NCBI GenBank assembly: GCA_018105865.1
Contig: CM030845.1
Location: forward strand, 13,793,390 to 13,857,389
DNA length: 64,000 bases
Source of the DNA: Metaphire vulgaris
Taxonomy: Eukaryota > Annelida > Clitellata > Crassiclitellata > Megascolecidae
Direction of reading: 5' to 3'
A program made the position numbers and the translations under genes. How positions within the stretch are numbered: position 1 is the stretch's first letter; each line of letters begins with the position of its first letter. This document shows, piece after piece, positions 45,060 to 55,795 of this stretch. A model generated the notes under the pieces. That model made no database searches. It was not told the origin of the DNA and saw only the letters and a list, made by a program, of their open reading frames with translations.

Positions 45060-45880
45060 TGGCTATAGGCCTATGTAATGTAATGTAACAAAATATTTGG
45101 ATAGTGCCTCTTCTGAAGAATCACTCAGAAGTGCTCCCACCACAAATTACTGTATATTGACAAAGAGATAAGTTTCAAGTCGTTTCAAAAAGAGGGCCAT
45201 AGAATTAGGAGTTGCTAAGCCACACATACTGGCGTCAAGAGCATTCCAAAGTATAGGGTCAACTGATTCAAAACCTCGTTTCAGGAACAAGGAGATTCAT
45301 GCTTGGGGCACACTGAGAAGACCACTGGTTGTGGACCGAAGACATGGCCTACCAGGGAGAGAGCTAAGAGGATGGAGTAGCTCTGAAAGGTAAGATGTAG
45401 TGGCACCATAAAGAGAGAGTGCAACCGCTCTCAAAACACGAAACTCAACTCGAGCAGGATACGGCAGCCAGTGTAGAACAGACATCATATGATTACTCAT
45501 GTGATTACGTCTTGTGACACCAGCAATCACCCTGGCTACTGAACGAAGAACCATCTGGAGTTTATGAAGTCGTACCGATGGAAGACCAGCAAAAATTTAA
45601 CCACAGTGGTCAAGCCTTGAGCAAATAAATGCATGAATCAAAGTAGAAGCAGAAGGCATGTCTAGTGTACGTTGAATCACTCTAAGCTGGCAGAGATGAT
45701 AGAAGCAACTGTGACAAAGTGAGTTAATATGATCCATAAAGGCTAACTCAGAGTCAAGAATTATACCAAGATCACGGACAGAAGATATATAAGTAGCATG
45801 AAACCGATGACAGCATTCAGTTGTTCATGAGGCTTATAAGTTGCAGCAAATTTAACTCTGTTAAATAGTTTTCTGTGGAA
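45060..45880 (-). pseudogene. L2/CR1-group LINE C terminus, minus
   Basis: Minus-strand blocks: VRDLGIILDSELAFMDHINS near 45770, CFYHLCQLRVIQRTLD, RLDHCG, LPSVRLHKLQMVLRSVARVI, HMMSVLHWLPYPARVEFRVL and LSELLHPLSSLPGR. The end is WNALDASM near 45230 and a TAATGTAATG tail at about 45075. One stop near 45600. 5'-truncated; upstream it borders copy C of the DEHGERFH family. Confidence 0.85.
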
Positions 45881-48310
45881 TATGTCATCCAGTACTCGAA
45901 CATTTCGTGGATGGTGCAGAAATGATCCTGACAAGTTTTGCTACATTTGTGGTTGTTTTACAACACCTAAACAAAGAGATGTGTCTGAATTTGTGCATAA
46001 AGCTTATCATGCATATTTCGGAGCTAAATTGGGTGACCAGGAAAAACCTTAGGCACCACATAAATTGTGCAGGACGTGTGCTGAAAACCTCAGACAGTGG
46101 GCTAAATGTCAGAGAAAATGTCTTAACTTTGGAGTTCCAATGGTGTGGTGAGAGTCTAGAAACTATGTTGATGGCTGCTACTTCTGCCTGGTAAATATTT
46201 CAGGCATATCCACAAAGACAAAATCTTCCATCCATTATCCAAATCTCCCCTCTGCTCTGAGACCGGTTGCTCACTGTGATGAAGTTCCAGTACCTATTTA
46301 CACCACTTTGGATTCAAAGTTTCCGATGACGCTGAATTCTGTCAGTCAATAGACACCGATGATGAAGATTTTGTGTCCACAGAAGTTGATGCTGGAATGC
46401 ACCAAACATTCAACTAAGCTGAGTTGAATGAACTTGTACGAGATCTTGATCTGCCGAAGTCGTCAGCAGAGTTACTGGGTTCAATACTGAAGGAAAAGAA
46501 CCTGCTGGCTCCAGGAACCATGTTTATATATCATGGTAGGGAGAATCTTCCAAAACATTTCCACATGGAGGAGGAGTTTATATACTGCATCAACATCAAA
46601 GGACTTATTGAATCAATGGGATGTGATTGTTGCAGACAAGATACTTTTTCAGACCTGATTACTGACTTTCTTGGCAACTTCAGAGCCGAGAATTTTAGTT
46701 TACTTTTAGTTTTGTTGATTGCTTTCAAAGACTGGGAGCAAACATGAGTGTTAACCCTTTAACAGGGGAATACAATTTTACAAACCCTCCTCAATCTGGG
46801 TAATTAATTTTGGGTAAAGGCGTTCATATGAAAATGTGGACATATAAGTTTTAAATTGACTATATATCAGGCTATATAGAAGCTAGAAAAATGAGGTTTG
46901 CACTGTTGTTTAGCATTTTTATTGTTCTTTCAAACGATCCGTGCCAAAAAGAAAATTTTGGGGTGGGGTCCACCCTACAGCCTAAAATAGGGCCCCCTCC
47001 CCAAAGTTTTTAAAAAATTTTGTTCAAAGCCCAATAGCAAAACGTTTTCAGCGGTGACCTCCCTAATGTGAGCGGCAAAGTTGTAGGCGGGTATATTTGG
47101 AACAGAATAGTTCAGGAATTTTGAAGATCGGACCAAATTTGGGGTAGTTATCACTTTTCAAACCCCAGAACTCATTGCTCGGAGAAATGAACATTTTGCG
47201 AAAATTATTCAATCTGAAAAGTGAACATCCCAGTATATTTCAGGCTATATAGAAGCTAAAAAGATGAGGTTTGCACCGTTGTTTAGCATTTTTATTGTTT
47301 CTAACCATCAGTGCCCAAAAAAAATTTTGGGGGTAGGTCCACTCTACAGCCTAAAATCGGACCCCTTCCCAAAAATTTTTTCAAAGCTCAATAGCAAAAA
47401 ATTTTCAGCGGTGACCCCTCTAGTGTGAGTGGCAAAGTTGTAGAAAGGTGTAATAGGAACAGAATAGTTCATAAATTTTGAAGATCGGACCCAATTTGGC
47501 GTAGTTATAATTTTTCAAACCCTATAACTGTCTCTTTTCAAAGCCAATAATCCGACTCTCGGTCGAATAAGGCCTATTTTCCTTGCTTAGGGTGGCAACA
47601 CTAGCTAAAATCGAGCTACCATCTATCTAATGGATAGATACTAAAGAGATATATAGCATTGGACGTGTCTCAGCCGTTGTGCCCAAATAACGAAACGCTA
47701 CGAAACCACACGACGTCTCAGCGACGTTGCGCCCAAATAGTGAACGGCGGTGGCCGATGTCGGAGCGACGTTGCGCCCACTTGAGAGGTTAAGTTGCATT
47801 TCCTTCATTGCCACCTGAACTACTTCCCTTGACCTTTTGGAGCCATGAGTGATAAACAAGGAGAACGCTTCCATCAAGACTTCAAGACCATGGAACATAA
47901 ATAGCAAAGCAGATGGAGCTCAAACATGATGGCTTACTACTGCTGACGTTTATAGCATGACATCTTTGATCATAACTGTACCAGAGCATCCAAAAATAGA
48001 AGATTCCTGCCTCAAAGATAAAATTTTAACAACTGGCTATTGCTCTTATTGCTCTCTTGGTTAGACGACAGGCTAATTTTTGCTTGAATAAAATATATTG
48101 CGTGTTACCTCTTCTTTGGAATTTCTTATTATCCCTGATAGTTGACTGTAACACCTTAAAAAAGCATTCCTTATTTGCAAAAAAATTTGTTGTATTGCAT
48201 ATTTTTTTACTTCATATCTGGAATCAGCACCTTTCATTTGGGTAAAATCAGCAAAAATACCTAGGTCAGCAGAAATTTTTTTTCAAATGTAGACCAGTGT
48301 TATAATTATG
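45875..48310 (+). pseudogene. DEHGERFH-family copy C, deleted and interrupted by a MITE
   Basis: Plus-strand blocks: WCRNDPDKFCYICGCFTTPK, HAYFGAKLGDQEKP, APHKLCRTCAENLRQW, DGCYFCLVNISG and YPNLPSALRPVAHCDEVPVP. ELNELVRDLDLPKSSAELLG and GRENLPKHFHMEEEFIYCIN follow. Near 46625 the sequence jumps to DLITDFLGNFRAENF, so about 160 codons of the middle are deleted. A TTAA MITE (46755-47788) sits between AFKDWEQT and LHFLHCHLNYFPLTF. After it SDKQGERFHQDFKTM is readable (47845-47890). Stops and shifts are present. Its non-coding end at 48290-48310 carries CCAGTGTTATAAT, as in A and B. Confidence 0.85.
46755..47788 (+). mobile_element. TTAA-type (piggyBac-like) MITE with two ~376 bp units
   Basis: Flanked by TTAA (46751-46754 and 47789-47792). 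The left end is CCCTTTAACAGGGGAA; the right end, reversed, is CCTCTCAAGTGGGCGCAACG. Two tandem units begin TATATATCAGGCTATATAGA (about 46856) and GTATATTTCAGGCTATATAG (about 47233). It splits copy C of the DEHGERFH gene exactly within a codon run, which proves it is a discrete insert. Confidence 0.85.
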
Positions 48311-48427
48311 GGCCATGAACAATCGAGCAATTACTGATTATTGATTTGTTGAAGTTCCTTTGTTCATTACTGAATTTAATGTTATGTCAAATGAATCATA
48401 TAAATGCTATCATGTTATTCTGTGGTG
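48311..48427. other. No recognisable feature
   Basis: Short spacer. Confidence 0.3.
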
Positions 48428-49062
48428 ACCGGAAGATTCGGTACCGGAAGATTCGGGACGGAAGATTCAGTACCGGAAAATTCGGTACCGGTCACGGAAG
48501 ATTCGGTACCGTTGGGTGCGCGGGACCCACTGGGGCTCATGCCACCTTATTGCCCCTGTGGGGTGGGTGGATAAATCCGTTATAACGCGGGGGAGGGAAA
48601 TAACGGCGAGCTACGATAGTAATCACACGGCGGGTGGGAGCGGTCTGGGAGCCGTTGAATCGGGCCAATTTTCCCTCCGGAAACGGCCTAGCATAAACCA
48701 TGCCTTGCTTTACATGTAAAACGTACTACCGTAGCATATCTATCTATTTTGGGCCTTTTCTAGAAGGTAACATTAAACAGCTCAAGTTCCCTGCACATAA
48801 TATTGCGAGTTTAAATCTGTTTACATCCATTAAGTCTCTGGGAGGTGTAAAAGCGCGCCTGAACGCTGGGTGTCCGCTAATGACGCTCGACAGTTAAAGC
48901 GGAGAAATACCAGCAGTAGGTGAGGCATCATCTTATGTGTATGTCGAACCGGTACCGAATTATCTGGTACCGAATCTTCCGGTACCGAATCTTCCACAAG
49001 TAAAGTTTTGGTACCGAATTCTCCGGTACCGAATGTTCCGGTACCGAATGTTCCGGGAACCT
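48428..49062. mobile_element. Element bounded by inverted arrays of GGAAGATTCGGTACC
   Basis: The left array (48428-48512) has five units of (G)GGAAGATTCGGTACC. The right array (48952-49058) has six to seven units of GGTACCGAAT(C/G)TTCC in the opposite sense, some separated by short spacers. The 440 bp core is GC-rich on the left with no domain recognised. The arrays are palindrome-like around GGTACC. Confidence 0.75.
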
Positions 49063-49440
49063 ATTCCGTTCGTAGTTTGCACTTGCTGGGCGACTGTACA
49101 AGAATGATTGAGAAAGGTCAAACGGCAGTCAACAAATTAAATAAAATTGTACCAAAAAATATGGCTGCGCAGCCACTTTGCAGGAAACCGAAAAAGGAGT
49201 GTAATATTATTTATATGATTAGTGACTAATATAGTGTTTCAGTGGTGAGGCAAATGTACTTAAATAGTAACAATATGTAAGACTATGTCCAGCTAGAGAC
49301 TTGATTTGGCCTGTGACCTAATTACGGCCCATTCACAAATGGCAATCTGATTTAATCTGATATCATTGGTTGCATTTTTAGAAATATGTAATCCTATTTT
49401 TCTCATGTCATGAAGTTTCATAAATTGATATTTAAATAAA
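49063..49440. other. No recognisable feature
   Basis: AT-rich unique sequence. Confidence 0.35.
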
Positions 49441-49870
49441 ACTCTTGTAACATACTGCTCAGAAAGCTGGACACTGAATAAAGAAGATGAGCGAAAAATT
49501 TAAACCTTTTAAATGAAAGGATTACAACAAATTTTAAGAGTTTCATGGACAGCAAAAAGAACTAATGAGTGGGTATTAGAGCAGGCAGATGTGACAAGAA
49601 GCCTGCTGAACAAAATTAACATGTTATTTTTGGACACTTGATGAGAAAAGGCTCTAGTCTAGAAAAAGAACTAATTTAAGGAACACTATCCGGCAGAAGA
49701 TCACGTGCAAAACCGAGAACAGCATGGCTTGATGACATAACAACTTGGACTGGATGCTAACTTCAAATCTTGATTCGGAAAACAGAAGAGCAACAGAAAT
49801 GGAGAGACATGATACATAGTGTAACCCAGCCTCGCATAAAGTATGGCTGAAGAACAGAACAGAACATGCA
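49441..49870 (+). pseudogene. RTE-like LINE C terminus, strongly decayed
   Basis: AESWTLNKEDERK, LRVSWTAKRTNEWVLEQADV, TRSLLNKI and a KALV-type region follow the order of the RTE-like C terminus. Many stops. Ends near GAAGAACAGAACAGAAC. Confidence 0.7.
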
Positions 49871-50014
49871 ACCTAAACAAGGCCAAAGCTTGCACTGATA
49901 AAAGTTTCGTGTGTTTACTACCAGTATTTTCATTTATTCATTTCTATTCTTTGTTATAAAAAAATTGGGACACTGTCAAAATTGTAACTTAAATTTATTT
50001 GTCTACATATATTT
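49871..50014. other. No recognisable feature
   Basis: Short AT-rich spacer. Confidence 0.3.
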
Positions 50015-50165
50015 GGGTAGGTGACTTTTTGGCACCTGCCAATTTGGTGCCAACCATTTTGGCACCAGGATGTTTTGGTGCTGATTGACAATAAATAACA
50101 GTGTACCATATGCATGGTGGTAGGACAAAATGTCCGCGGACAAAATGTCCGGCCACGATATGCAT
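50015..50165. repeat. Iterated TTTTGGCACC and GGACAAAATGTCCG motifs
   Basis: TTTTGGCACC, TTTGGTGCCAA, TTTTGGCACC and TTTTGGTGC at 50025-50083 alternate in orientation. AGGACAAAATGTCCGCGGAC and GGACAAAATGTCCGG at 50123-50152 are palindromic. A single GGACAAAATGTC recurs near 61220. Confidence 0.75.
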
Positions 50166-50169
50166 TTAT

Positions 50170-51060
50170 ACATATATATTCTTCTTCTTCTCAGGTGCCA
50201 TGCATTGCTGCGTCGGCGACCATGCACTTCCACTTTTCGCAATCTCTGGTATTCCTCAGGAGTTCGATGTTGCTGTCTATCTCCAGTCCCTCTCTTAGTT
50301 TGTCTGTGTATTTTGATCTTTGTTTTCCTCTTGATCTTTTACCATCCACCATGCCTGTAACTGCCAAGTTCTCAAGTCCCTCTTTCCTCATCAAGTGCCC
50401 CGAAAATTTCATCTGTCTTAGCATGATGGTAGCCATCAATGTTTGTTTCTCTTCCATCATCTGTAAAATTTCTCTATTGGTTCTTTCATCCATTGACGGA
50501 ACTTTTAGCATTTTCCTATAGTACCACATTTCTGCAGCTTCCAGTTTCTTTTTCATAGCTTTTGATATACTGGTAGTCCAAGTCTCTGTTCCATAAAGCA
50601 GAACTGACCATACGTAGCACTTAGGTATTCTGAGCCATGTTCCTTTTGAAATTTTCTTGCTTGTCAGTATCTGTTTCATTTCCATGTAAGCAGATGTTGC
50701 CATGCCGATTCTTGTATTGATGTCTTTGTCGCTTCTTCCATCGCTTGTGATAATGCTTCCCAAGTACCGTACTTGAAATGCACCACTTGTTCTCTTTCTC
50801 TTCCGTTTAATAGAATCCTGCATTTGGGCATTTCTTTGCTTTTGGTGACTGCCATAGTAAAAGTCTTTCTTGTATTGATTTTCAGACCTTTGCCTTCACT
50901 CGCTTCTGCCAGTTTGTCTACTAATCTCTGCAGCTTATTTTCCAAGAATGCTAATAGTGTTGTGTCATCAGCAAATCTTATGTTGCTGATATTGTTTCCT
51001 CCAATCTTTATTCCTTCCAGATCCTTGATCTATATTTGGCACCTCATAATTATTATCTTG
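50170..51060 (-). pseudogene. RTE-like LINE RT C-terminal half
   Basis: The minus frame reads LEGIKIGGNNISNIRFADDT near 50990, KLQRLVDKLAEASEGKGLKI, NTRKTFTMAVTKS, VRYLGSIITSDGRSDKDINT, RIPKCYVWSVLLYGTETWTT and LEAAEMWYYRKMLKVPSMDE. RQMKFSGHLMRKEGLENLAV and GKQRSKYTDKLREGLE complete it. The stretch 50191-50823 is open for 210 codons, so the copy is fairly young. Ends in a GAAGAAGAAG tail (50175-50192, antisense). Confidence 0.9.
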
Positions 51061-51316
51061 TTATATATAGTATCCTTATGTGGTGTATATATATGGTAAA
51101 TGGTATGGTATATATATATAAAATGCATATGTGGTGTATATTGTGACGTTTTCATCCCGGCAGCACTCAACTGCTTGTATTTATTGTCTAGGGTATATTT
51201 ATTTTAACAAGTTGGAAAACAACTTACGGCTGGAATGGTCACAAAACCTACTTTCTCACAACACTGTAAATACAAAAATATGTTTTATTAGATTAAAACA
51301 CTGCTACAGCATAAAC
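51061..51316. other. No gene; TA-rich then unique
   Basis: Short TATATA runs, then sequence continuous with 52433 onward once the hAT insertion is removed. Confidence 0.4.
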
Positions 51317-52432
51317 CAGCGGTTCTCAACCTGGGGTACACGTACCCCAGGGGGTACGCCAGAGGTTTTTCAGGAGGTACGCCACCCCGAGACTTGCGTA
51401 TGTAAAAAAAATTTAGAATGTGAAATTTTGTTATATACAATGTAGCCTACAATTGTACAGTACACGCAAATGTGCGCCATGTGTGCATGAGCTAGGCCGA
51501 ATTCTTCAGCCGTATTGGCAGCAACGCCAAATACCGAGTTCATGCCGCAAAACTCACGGATCAAGAATGGCTTCTGAAATTAGCCTATTTGAATAACACA
51601 TTCATGCGCCTTAATGAGCTGAACAAATCGCTGCAAGGGAGCGTCAATATGGTGATCGATTTTGTTTTTAAAGTTCGAGCTTTCGCGATTAAGCTTGAAC
51701 TGTGGGAAGGAAATTTCGCCGTATTCAACAATATCGCAATAATGCGGAATGAAAAAAAAGATGTTCCTAATATACAACGACAAGTTGAGCCCCTCCTCTC
51801 CTCCTGCGGAATGAGTTCCAGAGTGCTTCCCTGATATGAGCGATCTTGATTTGAAGATGACGAGCAACCCATTCACTGTGGTTGTCAAAGCCATTTCTGA
51901 ACCCATCCTGGAGCAATTCATCGATTTCATCAACGACTCCACCGCGCAAGATGCATTCGACTCTTTCCCTCTGACAAAGTTCTGATGCCGAATGTTTCAG
52001 CCCTACTCACCCTACTGTTGTTGTGGAGCCCATAAAGTTGCTGCTGATGTTCCCAAGCACCTATCTCGGTGAGCAAGGGTTCTCAGCTGTCTTCTCCATG
52101 AAAACGAAGTTTCGTGCTTGTTTGTCCATGGCACTGTCCAAAACCACCCCCGAATTGAAGCTCTGATGGCATCTAAGCAGGTCCAACCCTCTTACTGACT
52201 CTGATGTGTGTGTACCTGTGGAATGCAACCAAAGGACTTTATGACTGAAGCTGCGTGAGTTGTCTAAATGTGGATGCTATTTAGCAACTTTAAAATATAG
52301 GCTACGTTTATAGTCATCATTTGCAAATATACTTCTTTAGGGGGCGTTTTGGGGTGGGGTGGGGGCGGGGTACGCGTCATATTCTAAAACTATTGTGGGG
52401 GTATGCTGGGACGAAAAGGTTGAGAACCTCTG
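51317..52432 (+). mobile_element. hAT transposon remnant with perfect target duplication GCATAAAC
   Basis: Ends CAGCGGTTCTCAACCTGGGG and AAAAGGTTGAGAACCTCTG are inverted repeats. GCATAAAC occurs at 51309-51316 and 52433-52440. Next to each end lie GGGGTACG-rich stretches. The 1.1 kb interior carries the C-terminal part of a hAT transposase (51480-52240); the N-terminal BED finger and first catalytic region are deleted. Confidence 0.95.
51480..52240 (+). pseudogene. hAT transposase C-terminal remnant
   Basis: Plus-strand blocks: EWLLKLAYLNNTFMRLNELN, SLQGSVNMVIDFVFKVRAFA and KLELWEGNFAVF (51568-51725). Then, in other frames, DLDLKMTSNPFTV, a short KLLLMFPSTYLGEQGFSAVF and SMKTKFRACLSMALS (52035-52145). 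The last block is the hAT dimerisation region (…TYLCE..FS…K…R..L), as in ZBED/GTF2IRD2-related transposases. At least three disruptions make it inactive. Confidence 0.85.
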
Positions 52433-52440
52433 GCATAAAC

Positions 52441-52966
52441 AATAGCTGTCATCAAATAACGTTTCAGCAAAGTCTGTCTTCTATAACTTATCAGTCAAAT
52501 ATTTCTATACTAGCAACTATCTCTAAGGACACTATTAGTCGATACTCTAGAATATATCACATCAGCATTCGATAAATAAAAGAGAAAAGATCTCCTGTAA
52601 AACTCGATGATTGTCATACACAATCTACAGTATAGTCAATGCAGAAACGCACGCCTCGAACAACTTCAAAGTTCATTTCAAAGTTTACAATAATTCAATT
52701 AAAATATTTAAGTTGAAACAATGGCAATCTCTTTCGCCACACAGTCCTTGACTTCCTCCTTCATCTCGCCTTTTGTGGAAATGATCACGTGACATCCTCA
52801 ATTGAACAGAACACTGCATTGATTGGCCAAGAGTGCGAGATGACACGATTCTCCCAACGTTGATTGGCGACTGTTGATCCCAAACGTGACGTCACTTCCA
52901 GCTGATGTCGTCTGCTTCTCCTACCACGTTTATCAGTGATGTTAATCCTTGTTCTGGTCCTTGTCC
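52441..52966. other. Gene-free; possibly part of a solo LTR
   Basis: No frame with support. With the hAT element removed, 51130-52966 forms a continuous stretch without recognisable domains. An LTR is possible but I see no clear ends. Confidence 0.35.
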
Positions 52967-52970
52967 TTAA

Positions 52971-53875
52971 CCTCTTCACCGTGGATTAAATTTTCAGATG
53001 CCGTCACCGTACTGGGGATTTATTTTTTGGGAAAACGTTCTTCAGAAATGAAAACTGTAATGTTTTAAATTTGCTACATATTTTTTTGAATTTGCTATAT
53101 CTCAGGCTATATAAGAGATAAGAAGATGAGGTATGCACCATTGTTTAGCTTTTTTATTCTTCTTTCTAGCCATCTATGCAAAAAAATTGGGGTAGGGTCC
53201 ACTCTACGGCCTAAAATAAAACCCCCTCCAAAAAATTTTTTTAAGCTCCGTAGCTAAAATTTTTCAGCAGTAACCCCACTTTTGTCAGCAGCAAAGTTGT
53301 AGAGGGATGTCAAAGGAACAAAATAAATCAAAAAGTTTGAAAATCGTGCAACATTTGGGAAAGATACATCAACTCTAACCTGAACATCTTTGTCAAAACG
53401 AATGTATTGGCTACGAATTGCAAGAAAATTCTATATATTTTTTTGAATTTGCAATATCTCAGGCTATATAAGAGCTAAGAAGATGAGGTGTACACCATTG
53501 TTTAGCCTTTTTACTCCTCTTTCTAACCATCCATGCATAACAAAGAAATGTGGGGGTAGGGTCCACTCTATGGCCTAAAATAGCACCCCTCCCAAATTAA
53601 ATTTTCAAAGCTCAATAGCAAAACTTTTTCAGTGGTAACCTCTATCGGATGAGTGGCAAAGTTGTTGGGGGATATCAGTGGAACAAAATAAATCAATAAG
53701 TTTGAAAATCGGTCAACATTTGGTAAAGATACATCAATTCTAACCCAGCAAGTCGTTTTATTTAAGTGATTTTCTACAGAGCGCTACGAAACTTACAGGA
53801 CGGCTTGAACACGTTGTGCACGAATAGCGAAAGATGGCGGCTGACATGGTTGAGCCGTTGCGCACGGTGAACGGA
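52971..53875 (+). mobile_element. TTAA-type MITE with two ~356 bp units
   Basis: TTAA flanks at 52967-52970 and 53876-53879. The left end is CCTCTTCACCGTG; the right end, reversed, is TCCGTTCACCGTGCGCAACG, giving shared TTCACCGTG. Units start at about 53097 (CTATATCTCAGGCTATATAA) and 53453 (CAATATCTCAGGCTATATAA). Same family as 46755-47788. Confidence 0.85.
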
Positions 53876-53879
53876 TTAA

Positions 53880-54417
53880 GAATGATCTAAATAAGCCTAT
53901 AGATCAAATGTATCATCTTCAAGCATGCTTAGCAATGCATCAAGGTTATGCAGATAATGATGAAATTGCATCGTTACTGAACACAAAGCCAGGAAATTTA
54001 AGTTATGCAAAGTGGCTGACAAAAGCAAACAGAATTTTGAGGTTGTACATGTCAAAGAAGTCTTGGTCTTCATCCCTGTACAAAATTTTACACTTTATCT
54101 TTAATGCTCCTTCATGGTTCAACATCAAGAGTCATCTTTTTTGTGTTGAAGCAAAGAACTTTTTCTACCTGCTGAAACAGTGTCATGAGCTTGGAGCAGA
54201 AGATTAGAAAATATTGGAACCTGTGTTGCAGAACAACAGTTACCTTGCCCATTCCGAAAAGGTTTTTCTTGCTGGTGTATGTGACCATGATGATACCATA
54301 AGACATTTCTGTTGTGACAAAATAATTAATTTGAGAAGTAATTCATCTGTTTCTTCTATGCGTGTTTTTGATAAGTCAACCATCAAGCCAATGCTTTGAC
54401 GTACATTGGTATGATTG
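53880..54417 (+). pseudogene. Second unclassified invertebrate gene family, part 1
   Basis: The frame reads NDLNKPIDQMYHLQACLAMH, KPGNLSYAKWLTKANRILRL, YMSKKSWSSSLYKILHFIF, NAPSWFNIKSHLFCVEAKNF and, after one stop, VLQNNSYLAHSEKVFLAGVC. It ends with a shifted TYIGMIDW. From memory this matches a family of uncharacterised invertebrate proteins with the pattern LSHARWLTTANRLLRLY … HPENILLAML … MIDW. It begins at the MITE boundary and is broken at 54417 by LINE insertions, continuing at 56357. Not functional. Confidence 0.65.
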
Positions 54418-55795
54418 ACTGGAATACAGTGTGGAAAGTTGGCTGCGTCTGAACGGGCTTAAGCTGAATCCCTCAAAGACGAAGATCATATGCCTTGGGC
54501 ATGGGAACCAGACTGCCATGTTATCACTGACAACTATCAACCTAGTTGGAGTGGATATTCGGCGCTCGACCTCTGTCCACGACCTGGGCGTTATCATCGA
54601 TGAGAAGCTGTCCATGACAGAACACATCAGCATGGTTGTACACAGTAGTTTTTATCAACTAGAGACTGATCACAGGTACCAGACGAAATGAACACATTAC
54701 ACCAATATTGCAAGAACTGCACTGGCTTCTGGTTAGAAAGAGGATAAACTACAAACTGATCTCTCTTGTCGACAAGTGCTTGCGACGAGAATCTCCGGAT
54801 TATCTAATCTGATCTCTCTTGTCGACAAGTGCTTTGCTGACTCAAGAGGCAGCCCGCGACTCTGGTGCATGCTCTTATCAGTAGTAAGTTAGACTATTGT
54901 AATAGCCTGACGAGAATCTCCGGATTATCTAATCCAGGATTGTCAACTTCTTCGCTCGACAAATCGGAGCACCTGCAGCGCCTGCTCTGTCTGATGATAC
55001 AACCGAGTTGGAGCTTGTCTCCCACAGGACTTCCACCAAAATGGGAGACAGGTCGTTTAGGATTGCAGGACCAAACGTGTGGAACTCTCTTCCTCCAGAC
55101 CTTCGTGATGCATCTCCATCCCGTGCTGTCTTTCTATCTCAGCTAAAGACATATATGTTTGAGAGTTTTATTTGACTGCAGCGGCGCTTTGGTGCCACAA
55201 AGGGCCTATAAGTTTATTTATCTAATCTAACTACGGCAGATGAGTATTATCGAGTACCATGGCCGCCTTGCTGACTCAAGAGGCAGCCACGACTCTGGTG
55301 CATGCTCTTATCAGTAGTAAGTTAGACTATTGTAATAGCCTGCTTGCCTGGGTTACCAATGAGCAACTACGACGCCTTCAGTCAGTCCATAATGCTGCAG
55401 CCTGTCTTATAACTGGTACCGGTAGGCTGCAGCACATTTCACCGGTGCTGAGAAATCTTCATTGGCTGCCAGTTCGACAACGAATTAATTTCAAGATCGT
55501 TGCTCTTGTGGACAAGTGTCTACGAGGAGAAGCTCCGGTCTATCTTACCAACGAGTGCAGGCCAATTCGATCACTGTGCAGACCCTTTGACCTGCAGTCG
55601 GATACGACCCGTAATCTCTGAACGCTGCGATCCAAAAATAAAACGGGTGATCGTTCCTTCAGGGCAACAGGACCGACCAGTTGGAATGCCCTTCCACCAT
55701 CTCTATGGGACGACAACATCATGAACCACCTTCCTCGCAGGGCTGAAGACATACTTTTTGAACGATCGGCTGTGGAACATTTGTGAATGTTAAGT
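54418..55795 (+). pseudogene. L2/CR1-group LINE C terminus, locally duplicated and scrambled
   Basis: Plus-strand blocks: VESWLRLNGLKLNPSKTKII, VHDLGVIIDEKLSMTEHI, then HALISSKLDYCNSL (twice, near 54865 and 55300), RLQSVHNAAACLITGTGRLQ, HISPVLRNLHWLPVRQRINF and VALVDKCLRGEAPVYLT. ACGAGAATCTCCGGATTATC occurs at 54786 and 54911, and CTGACTCAAGAGGCAGCC at 54838 and 55270. GTGGAACTCTCTTCC near 55078 is the terminal WNSLP block, but it precedes the second copy. Ends with AAGTAAGTAAAGTAAGTAAA. Confidence 0.85.
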
